DNA from: Thereva unica
Lineage: Eukaryota > Arthropoda > Insecta > Diptera > Therevidae
NCBI GenBank assembly: GCA_949987705.1
Contig: OX465281.1
Span: forward strand, 174,420,516-174,484,515
Direction: 5' to 3'
DNA: 64,000 nt
Below are positions 1 to 9,167 of this stretch, piece after piece (position 1 is the first letter of the stretch; each line of letters opens with the position of its first letter). The notes below the pieces were generated by a model that did no database searches, was not told the origin of the DNA, and saw only the letters and a list, made by a program, of their open reading frames with translations. The position numbers were made by a program, and so were the translations under genes.

Positions 1-1176
1 GAACAATACACAATTACCGTGGATACAGGTGCTTCAAGACCTGTCATTAGGGCTGATTTGGTCGGTAGAAAGTGGCTGAAAAACGCGGACCAGTACATTC
101 TGAAAACTGTAACAGGAGAACCAGTGAAATTACACGGGGAGACAATGATGGATGTGGTACTTGGCGACATTGAGTTTACACATTCGTTCCTGGTAGCTGA
201 CATAGTAGACGAGTGTATTCTTGGTTTGGACTTTATGACAACACACGGAGTACTATTGGACCTTGGAGAATTGATGATGAAACACCGCAACCGGGGAATT
301 CCCATGGATACTGCACTGTCCCGGCGACCATGCGAACCAGGTTTTAAGTATCGTTGGCGTATTGAGGAAACGTGTCAAAAGACGACTGCTGAGCCAAGCA
401 TAAAATATGAGGACCAAGGAATTCGAGATGCGCAACGCGACGACCCGGACATTTCTGCGATTTTGTCATGGAAAGAACACAACGAGAAGCCTAAATGGAA
501 AGACATCGCAGAGAGAAGTGAAATCCTGAAGAGCTATTGGGCCCAATGGGATTCATTGCATATCGAAGGAGGAGTATTGAAGCGCAAATGGGAAACAGCT
601 GATGGTACCTCTCATCGAATGCAGGTGCTGGTCCCTCGTGCTGGAATAACAGATATTCTCGAGGAGTGTCATAATAGCCCGTCAGGAGGACATTTGGGAG
701 TCAACAAAACTCTGGCAAGGGTAAAGGAGCGATTCTATTGGCTTCATATGCGGGAGGATGTTACGAACTGGTGTCGTAAATGTGCAGTTTGTGCCGGCAG
801 TAAGAGCCCTCGAGTCAGAGCGAAAGAAGAAACGCGACAATACAACGTTGGGACCTCAGTTGAGAAAATCGGAAGGGAGAATCCTAAGACGGCCAGTGAT
901 AGGATGAAACCAAGGTACGACCTCCGAGCAAACTGTAGCGGATACCAGGAAGGTGATCTCGTTTGGCTATTCAACCCTCGACGACGAAAAGGCAAGTTTC
1001 CGAAACTTCAGCGCCAGTGGGAGGGGCCCTATAAAATCCTAACACGGATCAACGATGTGGTCTACAGGATTCAACAAGGACCCAAAGCAAAGAAGAAGAT
1101 TGTGCACATAGACAGGCTGTGCCCATATCATCAGCCGGATCCAGGATGGACAACTGTTCGGGACGAACAGTCCTAA
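1..1176 (+). CDS. Internally deleted pol (protease, integrase zinc finger, GPY/F tail), partial
   Basis: The frame is open from base 1 and ends in TAA just before the polypurine tract. In order it shows an aspartic protease active site (DTGAS), a flap and 'LGLDF' region typical of retropepsins, then a direct jump to a linker and the HHCC zinc finger of the integrase N-terminus (H..H....C..C around 'HNSPSGGHLG' and 'CRKCAVC'), then a jump over the DDE core to the GPY/F module ('WEGPYKI'). No reverse transcriptase YxDD, RNase H or DDE residues are present, so it cannot act alone. The frame survives both deletions without a stop. Whether the protein is made is unknown; it could simply be RNA carried along for packaging. 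Confidence 0.85.
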   Translation, partial: EQYTITVDTGASRPVIRADLVGRKWLKNADQYILKTVTGEPVKLHGETMMDVVLGDIEFTHSFLVADIVDECILGLDFMTTHGVLLDLGELMMKHRNRGIPMDTALSRRPCEPGFKYRWRIEETCQKTTAEPSIKYEDQGIRDAQRDDPDISAILSWKEHNEKPKWKDIAERSEILKSYWAQWDSLHIEGGVLKRKWETADGTSHRMQVLVPRAGITDILEECHNSPSGGHLGVNKTLARVKERFYWLHMREDVTNWCRKCAVCAGSKSPRVRAKEETRQYNVGTSVEKIGRENPKTASDRMKPRYDLRANCSGYQEGDLVWLFNPRRRKGKFPKLQRQWEGPYKILTRINDVVYRIQQGPKAKKKIVHIDRLCPYHQPDPGWTTVRDEQS

Positions 1177-1187
1177 GAAGGGGGCAA

Positions 1188-1668
1188 TGTGATGATTATG
1201 CGCCATCTGTTTGTCGAGAGGATGAATCAACGATTTTCGGTTGTTGTCTGAATTAAAAGAATTTATGTACTAAACTAACGAGCGATAAGCGAAGACAACT
1301 TCAAGCTGGTCGAAACTAAAAGAAATATAGAACATACCACAAGGAACCAGAAAACGAAGGTTCCAGAAAGTAGACAAAGGTGGAGCTGCCTATATAAAAG
1401 CGCCTGGCAGCCGCTATCGAGTCAGTTTTGATTATAAAGGCGATACAAGTGTTCCAAAGTGAAAAGTGGTGATTTATAGTGAAATAAAAAGCGATAATTA
1501 GAATTGAATAGTGCGAAATATTAAATTTGCTAGTGATTATAGTGAACTCTAAGAATTGTGTTTATTTTTAAATTGTGTTTGGTTTGTAATAAATTAATTA
1601 TTGTGGATAATTAAAAAGTGTATTCCTTAATTAATCCTACGAATCCGTTAAGCCGTAAAAACGTAACA
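1188..1668 (+). repeat. 3' LTR of gypsy copy A (481 bp)
   Basis: Begins TGTGATGATT directly after the polypurine tract and ends ACGTAACA. It matches the LTRs of copies B and C in reverse orientation. The base run after it is ATAT, the same tetramer that flanks copy C, but the left flank of copy A lies outside the window so a target duplication cannot be confirmed. Confidence 0.92.
1391..1426 (+). promoter_or_regulatory. LTR core promoter (TATA box plus TCAGT initiator)
   Basis: TATATAAAAG at 1391-1400 is followed at the canonical arthropod spacing by TCAGT at 1422-1426 (about 31-33 bases from the TATA start to the initiator A). The same pair is conserved in the LTRs of copies B and C. The transcript start is inferred, not measured. 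Confidence 0.7.
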
Positions 1669-2571
1669 ATATCATAAACATAAATTCAAATATATGTTTA
1701 TACATTAAAGATCAGAAACTTAATGGCTGAGATAACTGAGATAATTAACAAAGAAAACGAGCAGCTACGAAGTTTTTCAACACGCTTTTTGCGCGAAATC
1801 AAACGCTTGGTCACCAAACCCATTCTCCTCTGCATTACTTATAACTCATTACAGAAAAGACTAATTAAAGAAGTACTTCCAAATGGACTTCCCACAGTAA
1901 ATACTTGCGATTTTCCCTACTGGGGTGCTGCCCCAGATATGTACGTAAAATACAGACGCGCAGCCGAATAGGCGAAACGCCGAAACGTATTCCATGTCGC
2001 CGAGAGCGATTAATCCAAGCAAAATATTTGAATATTGCAGCCATTTAGCTGGCTAGAGCATGGCAACTTTTAGTGGAGGTCCAGCAACAGACAGCAGCGA
2101 TGGTCACGCGCATTTTTGCTTCGCACCCGTTTCTGGGCACTTGTGCCTATGCAGCTGGCTAGAGCATGGAAACTTTTGGTTGAGCTCCACTTACAAACAG
2201 CAGCGTATAATTATATGTGTGCGAGGCAAAATAGCCCGCGCTTGGTGAGAGGGATTGGGTTTGAATGTTGCAATGCAGAAACTGCTCTCAGCATTCGTTT
2301 TATATTCTCGCGCCGCTCTCAAAATTCATGTCATATGCTCGCACGCCATCGCACACAGCAGCGAATGTGTGCAAGAGGATGAATTTAGTCGAGGTCCAGT
2401 AACAGACAGCAGCGTAAAGATCTCCTTAAAAGGAGTCTCTTTATTCTCTCATAACTGTTTATGTGTTTCTAGCCGCTACTCAGCTGCTGAGTGTGCTGGA
2501 TGCGCCCATTTATTTAATTTGAAATCCTTGAAGCCAACCAACTCCTGCTTCTGAACTCCTTCTAATACTAT
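1669..2571. other. Unassigned spacer between inverted gypsy copies A and B
   Basis: No recognisable gene. An 82-codon ATG frame (1723-1971, +) has no motif I recognise. The right part holds degenerate internal repeats: 'GCTGGCTAGAGCATGG' occurs near 2049 and 2157, and a 'GAGGTCCAGYAACAGACAGCAGCG'-type phrase near 2078 and 2393, which suggests the relic of an LTR or MITE, but no ends could be defined. Confidence 0.4.
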
Positions 2572-3049
2572 TGTTACGTTTTTACGGCTTAACGGATTCG
2601 TAGGATTAACTAAGGAATACACTTTTTAATTATCCATACAATAATTTATTTATCACAAACAAAACACAATTTAATTACTAACACAATTCTTACAGTTCAC
2701 TATAATCACTAGCAAATTTAATATTTCGCACTATTCAATTCTAATTATCGCTTTTTATTTCACTATAAATCTCCACTTTTCACTTTGGGACACTTGCGCC
2801 TTTATAATCAAAACTGACTCGATAGCGGCTGCCAGGCGCTTTTATATAGGCAGCTCCACCTTTGTCTACTTTCTGGAACCTTCGTTTCCTGGTTCCTTGT
2901 GGTATGTTCTATGTTTCTTTTAGTTTCGACCAGCTTGAAGTTGTCTTCGCTTATCGCTCGTTAGTTTAGTACATAAATTCTTAATTCAGACAACAACCGA
3001 AAATCGTTGATTCATCCTCTCGACAAACAGATGGCGCATAATCATCACA
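2572..3049 (-). repeat. 3' LTR of gypsy copy B (478 bp)
   Basis: Reverse-complement runs TGTGATG... to ...ACGTAACA. It differs from its partner at 5806-6287 by a few substitutions and short indels (for example GCGCC where the partner has GTATCGCC). Confidence 0.92.
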
Positions 3050-3060
3050 TTGCCCCCTTC

Positions 3061-5693
3061 TTAGGACTGTTCGTCTCGAACAGTTGTCCATCCTGGATCC
3101 GGCTGATGATATGGGCACAGCCTGTCTGTGTGCACAATCTTCTTCTTTGCTTTGGGTCCTTGTTGAATCCTGTAGACCACATCGTTGATCCGTGTTAGGA
3201 TTTTATAGGGCCCCTCCCACTGACGCTGAAGTTTCGGAGACTTGCCTTTCCGTCTTCGAGGGTTGAACAGCCAAACGAGGTCACCTTCGCGGAATCCGCT
3301 ACAGTTTGCTCGGAGGTCGTACCTTGGTTTCATCCTGTCACTGGCCGTCTTAGGATTCTCCCTTGAGATTTTTTCAACTGAGGCTCCAACGTGGTGTTGT
3401 CTTATTTCTCCTTTCGCTCTTACTCGAGGACCCTTGCTGCCGGCACAAGCTGTGCATTTGCGACACCAATTCGTAACATCCTCCCGCATGTGAAGCCAAT
3501 AGAATCTCTCCTTTATTTTTGACAGAGTTTTGTTGACTGTTATTCCAGCACGAGGGACTAACACCTGCATTCGATGAGAGGTTCCATCAGCTGTTTCCCA
3601 TTTGCGCTTCAATACTCCTCCTTCGATATGCAATGAATCCCATTGGGCCCAATAGCTCTTCAGGATTTCACTTCTCTCTGCGATGTCTTTCCATTTAGGC
3701 TTCTCGTTGTGTTCTTTCCATGACAAAATCGCAGAAATGTCCGGGTCGTCGCGTTGCGCATCTCGAATTCCTTGGTCCTCATATTTTATGCTTGGCTCCG
3801 CAGTCGTCTTTTGACACTTTTCCTCAATACGCCAACGATACTTAAAACCTGGTTCGCATGGTCGCCGGGACAGTGCAGTATCCATTGGAATTCCCCTGTT
3901 GCGGTGTTTCATCATCAATTCTCCAAGGTCCAATAGTATTCCGTGTGTTGTCATAAAGTCCAAACCAAGAATACACTCGTCTACTATGTCAGCTACCAGG
4001 AACGAATGTGTAAACTTAATGTCGCCGAGTACCACGTCCATCATTGTTTCCCCATGTAATTTCACTGGTTCTCCGGTTACAGTTTTCAGAATGTACTGGT
4101 CCGCGTTTTTCAGCCACTTTCTACCGACCAAATCAGCCCTGATGACAGATCTTGAAGCACCTGTATCCACGGTAATTGTGTATTGTTCATCACCAACTTT
4201 CCCCTCGATGACAAAGCTGTTGTCGCCACGCTGCAGTTGGGTGATGTTGACGATGACATCAGGGGTCTCCATTTTCCCCACTAGCTCCCTCCGGTCGCCT
4301 TTCTGCCGTTGTCCACATTTTTCACAGCATGTTGAGCCACTCCTACTCCCTGGCGATTCCACTCTCCTTCGCTTTCGGCAACTCCTTTGTAAATGGCCCG
4401 GCTCGCCACAGTTCCAGCATCGTAGACGACGACGTACTTCCGAGGTGTTGACTCGATGGCAAATGTTCTCAGTCATATTGATTCCCCTGAGGTGGACCGT
4501 ATTCCTTGTTGCTTGCTTCGCTGCGTCGTATGCCAGAGCATATGCCAGAACTTCTGCTGTAGTCTTCTTTCCAGCCAATCTGGCCCCTTGTTGTAGGTTC
4601 CGGTCGGTAAATGAGTTAAGAAGAGCCTCTCTTGCTATTTCATTGATGTAATCTTGGCCGAAACTAGGATAAGCCAGATGCACTAACCTCTCGATATCTG
4701 CGCATAGTTGTTGTAAAGTTTCTCCTGGCTTTTGAAGTCGATTGCGAAGTTGAAGTCGATAAACCTCTTGCATGTGCTGATCACCGTAACGCATTTCCAG
4801 CGCTTGAACTAAGAACCCGTAGCTGTTGCGATGTTCTGCTGGTATTGACTGCAATATTTCTGCTGCTGTGCCCCTTAGTGACAACGTTAAGGCCGTTGCT
4901 TTCTCCTCCTCAGTCCAGCAATTGCCTGCTGCTGCTGCTTCGAATTGGAGCTTATAAGTAGACCATGGGCTTTGCCCGTCGAAAGTTGGAGGCTGCAGTT
5001 TCCTAACTCCGATGACTTCGTGAGATGCCGTCGTTGGGTGGTGAATCTTTACCCTTTCTAGCTCGGCTCTGACCGATTCTAGCTCAATCTTCAACTTTTC
5101 ATCATTTTCCCTCATGGAATTTTCGAGCTTTTCCAGATCATTCTCTACATTTGCTTTGATGGAAGATTCGAGATTTTCCAGATCATTCCTCACATTTTCG
5201 TTTACGTTATCCAGCTTTTTATCAACAGAGAGTGACATTAGTTCGAATTTTTGCTCCATCTGGTTTCTCTGTTCTTCCATAGACTCTTTGAGTTCTACTA
5301 ACGAACGTTCATGAGCTACTGCTAATAATTTCTGTTCATCTTTTAACGCCAACACTTCCGCTTTGATCTCGGTTGTCGCTTCCCTCATATCTGCCTTCAT
5401 CTCTGCTGATGCACGTTCTTGCGCAGCTGATAACCGTTCTTGCGCAGCTGATGACCGTTCTTGCGCTTCCTTCATCACCATCAATGTCTTAAAAAGTTCT
5501 GCCATACTCACTGTCGTTTCTTCCGGCTCCGCTTCTACCTCGTCTTCAAAAATGTAGGTTTCAGGATCCTTACCTTCGTTCACCATAGCTTCTCGAAGCA
5601 GGCCGGTTAGGGCACTTTTAGCCCCCACTGTTGACAACGAACGCTTACTTTACTCAACTCCACAGTGCGCAAATCCACTAACTTTCGACCCAT
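3061..5693 (-). pseudogene. Fused, internally deleted gag-pol of copy B
   Basis: From 5637 to 3061 one 858-codon frame encodes a coiled-coil N-terminal region, a gag capsid domain, a CCHC zinc knuckle (CWNCGEPGHLQRSC), protease (DTGAS), then the joined pol remnants also seen in copy A (zinc finger, GPY/F tail). The natural gag start equivalent to copy C lies at 5693, but a 7-bp loss in the SAP-like segment shifts the frame before 5637, so any protein would have to start downstream. Gag and pol are in one frame here because the segment that holds the frameshift signal and stops in copy C is absent. Reverse transcriptase, RNase H and the integrase core are missing. Confidence 0.85.
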
Positions 5694-5786
5694 TTTATTA
5701 ATAAGTCCTTATTTCTCACGCACAAAATTTAAATTCCAGTCACAATTACTGTTCAAGTTCACTTATTTCACTTATCTCTTAATTAA

Positions 5787-5803
5787 TCCCACTTCTGACA
5801 CCA
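5787..5803 (-). other. Primer binding site of copy B (tRNA-Leu type)
   Basis: Two bases inside the 5' LTR the minus strand reads TGGTGTCAGAAGTGGGA, complementary to a tRNA 3' end ...TCTGACACCA. From memory this fits a leucine tRNA, as in mdg3-like elements; the isoacceptor is not verified. The same site occurs in copy C at 19975-19991. Confidence 0.7.
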
Positions 5804-5805
5804 AT

Positions 5806-6287
5806 TGTTACGTTTTTACGGCTTAACGGATTCTTAGGATTAACTAAGGAATACACTTTTTAATTATCCACACAATAATTTATTTATCACAAACCAAAAC
5901 ACAATTTAATTACTAACACAATTCTTACAGTTCACTATAATCACTAGCAAATTTAATATTTCGCACTATTCAATTCTAATTATCGCTTTTTATTTCACTA
6001 TAAATCACCACTTTTCACTTTGGGACACTTGTATCGCCTTTATAATCAAAACTGACTCGATAGCGGCTGCCAGGCGCTTTTATATAGGCAGCTCCACCTT
6101 TGTCTACTTTCTGGAACCTTCGTTTCCTGGTTCCTTGTGGTATGTTCTATGTTTCTTTTAGTTTCGACCAGCTTGAAGTTGTCTTCGCTTATCGCTCGTT
6201 AGTTTAGTACATAAATTCTTAATTCAGACAACAACCGAAAATCGTTGATTCATCCTCTCGACAAACAGATGGCGCATAATCATCACA
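5806..6287 (-). repeat. 5' LTR of gypsy copy B (482 bp)
   Basis: Ends with the same TGT...ACA termini as the other copies and contains the conserved TATATAAAAG and TCAGT promoter elements on the minus strand. Confidence 0.92.
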
Positions 6288-6468
6288 CAATTATTACGTT
6301 TACATGCTTACTTGAGTTCCTGACTTGAAATTTACTTGAAATTTCAAGTTGCGTTTTCGGTAACTTACTTGACTTCAAAATGTCTTGAGTTTTACTCGAA
6401 CTGACACTTGTCATTTCCTAGTGAAATAATTATTTGTGAATTTATATGTTCGAGATGTAAAGTTTAAA

Positions 6469-7894
6469 ATGAGAGAGAGAATTAAAAAAGACTTATTGAT
6501 AAAAGCCTCGACTGGATTTATAAACAATCAAGTGAATTTATATAAACTTTATAACCACCACGCGAAAATTAGAAGAGTGTGTTTTTTAACTAACATTTTA
6601 AAAAAAATTAGATCAAACGTGTTAATCCATCAAAGAAATACTAACGCGTTAATAGAATCCTTTGCCTTCAATATTCCTAATAAAACCCCTCGAAGGATAT
6701 GGAAGAAAAATCGGAGCAGACACTGGTTCAATTTTGTGTTTCGCAGCGCGAATTACGATGAATTTATTGAAAATTTTCGGGTAGATAAGGACACTTTCGA
6801 AATGCTTTGCGACAAACTAACCCCGTCTTTGGCTCCAAAACCTTTTCCTGTTAGAGAAGCAATTCCCACGGAAATGAAAGTGGCAATTTCGCTGTACAAG
6901 CTTAGTTCATGTGCAGAGTACAGGATAATTGGGAACCAATTCGGTGTGCATAAGAGTACGGTTAAAAAATGTGTCTATCAATTCTGTAAAGCAATGATGA
7001 GTGTATTTTTGCATGAGCAGATACATATGCCAAATGAGGAGGAAGCTATTGACATTATAGCCAATTTCGAAAGCAAAAGCAATTTGCCCCAAGTGATAGG
7101 GGCAATTGATGGCACCCACATACCAATAACGCCAACTTCTGAAGGGTGCAAAGACTATATTAACAGAAAGGGTTGGCCCTCTTTGGTACTACAAGCAGTC
7201 GTTGATAGCAATTACTTGTATGTAAAAACTGTAAGACAAAAATTATTGTTTTTAATTTTATTGTTTTATTTTAGGTTTAGGGATATAACTTGTAAACATC
7301 CAGGCTGCACTCATGATGCCGTGGTGTTAAAGGACTCATTTTTATACAAGGATAGTCAACAGATTATTTGGGTATTTATTGATTACTGTAATTTTCGAAG
7401 TAACATTTATAACAGTAAAATTTTATATATTTTATTTGCAGCCAATGAAGGAGATTGACGGGAGTATGCTGTCTGCATATTTGGTAGGTGATCCTGCTTA
7501 TCCCCTGCTGCCCTGGCTAATGAAAGGATACTGCGGGCAAAAGACTGCTGAGGAAGAGTCCTTCAATGTTTATTCAAGCAAAGCGAGAATAGTTGTTGAG
7601 AATGCGTTCGGGAGGCTGAAGGCGAGGTGGAGAATCCTACAAAAAAGGATAGAAATTGACGTAAATTTCGTACCTACTGTGGTTGCAACATGCTGCATCC
7701 TACACAATATTTTAGAACGTAGGAAAGTTCCAATAAGGGAGCAGTGGAACGAACATGTGGCCGAATCAACAAGAACGTTTCCACAACCTTCAGGGAACGA
7801 TACTTCATCAAGCATCGGAGGTGAGGAAAAAAGAGAGCGCCTTAAAAGATATCTATCGAACCGATTTCCACTTCTTCGTAGCAATATGATATAA
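6469..7894 (+). CDS. PIF/Harbinger transposase, three exons
   Basis: Predicted exons are 6469-7217, 7275-7371 and 7442-7894 (432 aa). Splicing at GTATGT...TTTTAG (57 bp) and GTATTT...TTGCAG (70 bp) restores the family block '[13 protein letters not shown]' and joins 'QQIIW' to 'PMKEIDG'. The RNase H-fold catalytic acidic residues are visible as GAIDGTH (first D), [10 protein letters not shown] (second D) and [12 protein letters not shown] (E). Upstream lies the helix-turn-helix-like '[16 protein letters not shown]'. I chose the ATG at 6469; the frame is open a little upstream but without another ATG. The protein cuts and pastes the element together with the Myb-like partner encoded convergently at 8073-8985. 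All catalytic residues and the frame are intact, so it may be active. Confidence 0.88.
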
Positions 7895-8072
7895 ATTTAT
7901 AAGTTTCATGTAATAAAATATAGTTTTTTATTATAAAATAAAGACAACATTTCATAAATTAACAAAAAAATTCATAAACCAAAAAAAAATACTTCAAAAA
8001 ATGAAATATAAAAGATTTCAAAACATTAATAAATAAAAAAAGCTCCAATTTTTCTGGATAAAAAAATTCTTC

Positions 8073-8985
8073 TTAATCACTTTCGCTCCATGATTGCAAG
8101 AAATCACGGACATCGCACTGACTTATATTTATTTCTTGAACGTTGATACCCACATTTTCATTTTCCTTATTTTCTCCCATAACTATTTCTCTTAAACCAT
8201 TCAGGAAGTTTTGGGCGTTTCTTTGCATCATGCCTTCAAATTGCTTCTCATATTTTTCCTCCTTTTCGGAAAACAACTTAATTTCATATTCTATTAATTC
8301 TTTTTGTTTAGAAAAAACCAATTCGTTGTTTTCCTTCTGGATTTTTTGCAGTCTCGAAGTAAGCGCATCCAGATTTTTCATATAATTTTTTCGTCCTGAT
8401 TTTGCATTTTCTTTTTTACCACTCTCTGAAAATAAAATTTCGGTTATAAGAGTACTTATAATAAATAAGCGAAACTATTTCAAATCTACCGTCTGTTGTT
8501 TCAGTTCCAGGAGAAGGTGATTGGCTGCAGCATGGATCATTGTCAATTTCACTCAATGAGCTTCTAGATTCGCCTGTACAAAAATGAAATATGTATAACT
8601 GATATATTTTAATGCACTTATTAACGTTACCTGTTGAAATATTTCGGGTTGTATCCACCCCCTGATGGAAAATTTTTGCAGATGGACGACATCCCAAAAT
8701 TTCATCTAATTCCGCAAAATGAACAAAATCAACTCTTTCGCCACCGCTTTTGTTATTTGCCTTCTTTACGGACATATATTCTGACTTAAGATTTCGCCAC
8801 TTTATGGCAATCTGTTGGGCGGTTTTGTGGGAGAATCCCTTTTTCTCCATCTCCGACTGCACCATGCTAAAAATTTCTGTATTTCGATATTTCTTTCCAT
8901 CAAAAAATTTTAGGCACTTCTTTTCTTTTATGATGCTTATCATAGAAGCAGTTTCTTCAAACGACCAAATATTTCTTTTTGACAT
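8073..8985 (-). CDS. Myb/SANT-like (trihelix) Harbinger accessory protein, three exons
   Basis: Predicted exons are 8985-8631, 8573-8490 and 8425-8073 on the minus strand (263 aa), with introns of 57 bp (GTAACG...GTACAG) and 64 bp (GTAGAT...TTTCAG); all joins keep frame. The N-terminal 90 residues show the three-tryptophan-like helix pattern of Myb/SANT-like DNA-binding domains ('NIWSFEETASMISII', 'KTAQQIAIKWRNLKSEY'). The C-terminal third is a charged coiled coil ('RLQKIQKENNEL', 'EKEEKYEKQFEGMMQRN'). In Harbinger systems this partner takes the transposase to the nucleus and to the transposon ends; here that role is inferred from domain and position. It converges tail to tail on the transposase with 178 bp between stops. 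Confidence 0.82.
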
Positions 8986-9167
8986 TTTTTTTTATTTTTT
9001 TACCAACAAACACCGCACAACAAATGACTCATGTATCACAAATATTATAACTATCTTCTTCTTATTTCAAAGCTAAACGCATGCACATTTTCAAGTATTC
9101 AAGACGCGTTTACATGGACTTTTTTCAAGTCAAGAAGACAAATTTTTCTGATTTACTTGACTCAAGT

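Larger units (their letters stand above)
1..1668 (+). mobile_element. Gypsy-family LTR retrotransposon, copy A, 3' part (internally deleted)
   Basis: The left side is cut by the window. What remains is a shortened pol frame (1-1176), a polypurine tract (AAGAAGGGGGCAA, 1175-1187) and a complete 3' LTR. The frame goes from protease straight to the region before the integrase zinc finger, so reverse transcriptase and RNase H are missing, and a second deletion removes the integrase core. Both junctions recur in copy B, which shows that this is a propagated deletion derivative and not a one-off decay product. Sequence identity to copies B and C is obvious over the whole length. Confidence 0.9.
2572..6287 (-). 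mobile_element. Gypsy-family LTR retrotransposon, copy B (non-autonomous deletion derivative)
   Basis: Two LTRs (2572-3049 and 5806-6287) bracket a single fused gag-pol frame on the minus strand. It shares both internal pol deletions with copy A and has an extra 16-codon loss in the integrase zinc finger. A tRNA primer site and polypurine tract are intact. Flanking tetramers are CTAT (2568-2571) and CAAT (6288-6291), one mismatch from a 4-bp target duplication. The two LTRs differ at only about five positions, so the insertion is recent. The right edge sits 8 bp from the Harbinger terminus. Confidence 0.92.

Noticed and set aside
1723..1971. 82-codon frame as a real gene
   Set aside because: There is no recognisable domain, no second copy and no supporting signals; listed only within the spacer entry.
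3899..4651. 250-codon plus-strand frame across copy B
   Set aside because: It is antisense to the gag-protease region and shows no motif; the corresponding frame in copy C behaves the same way.
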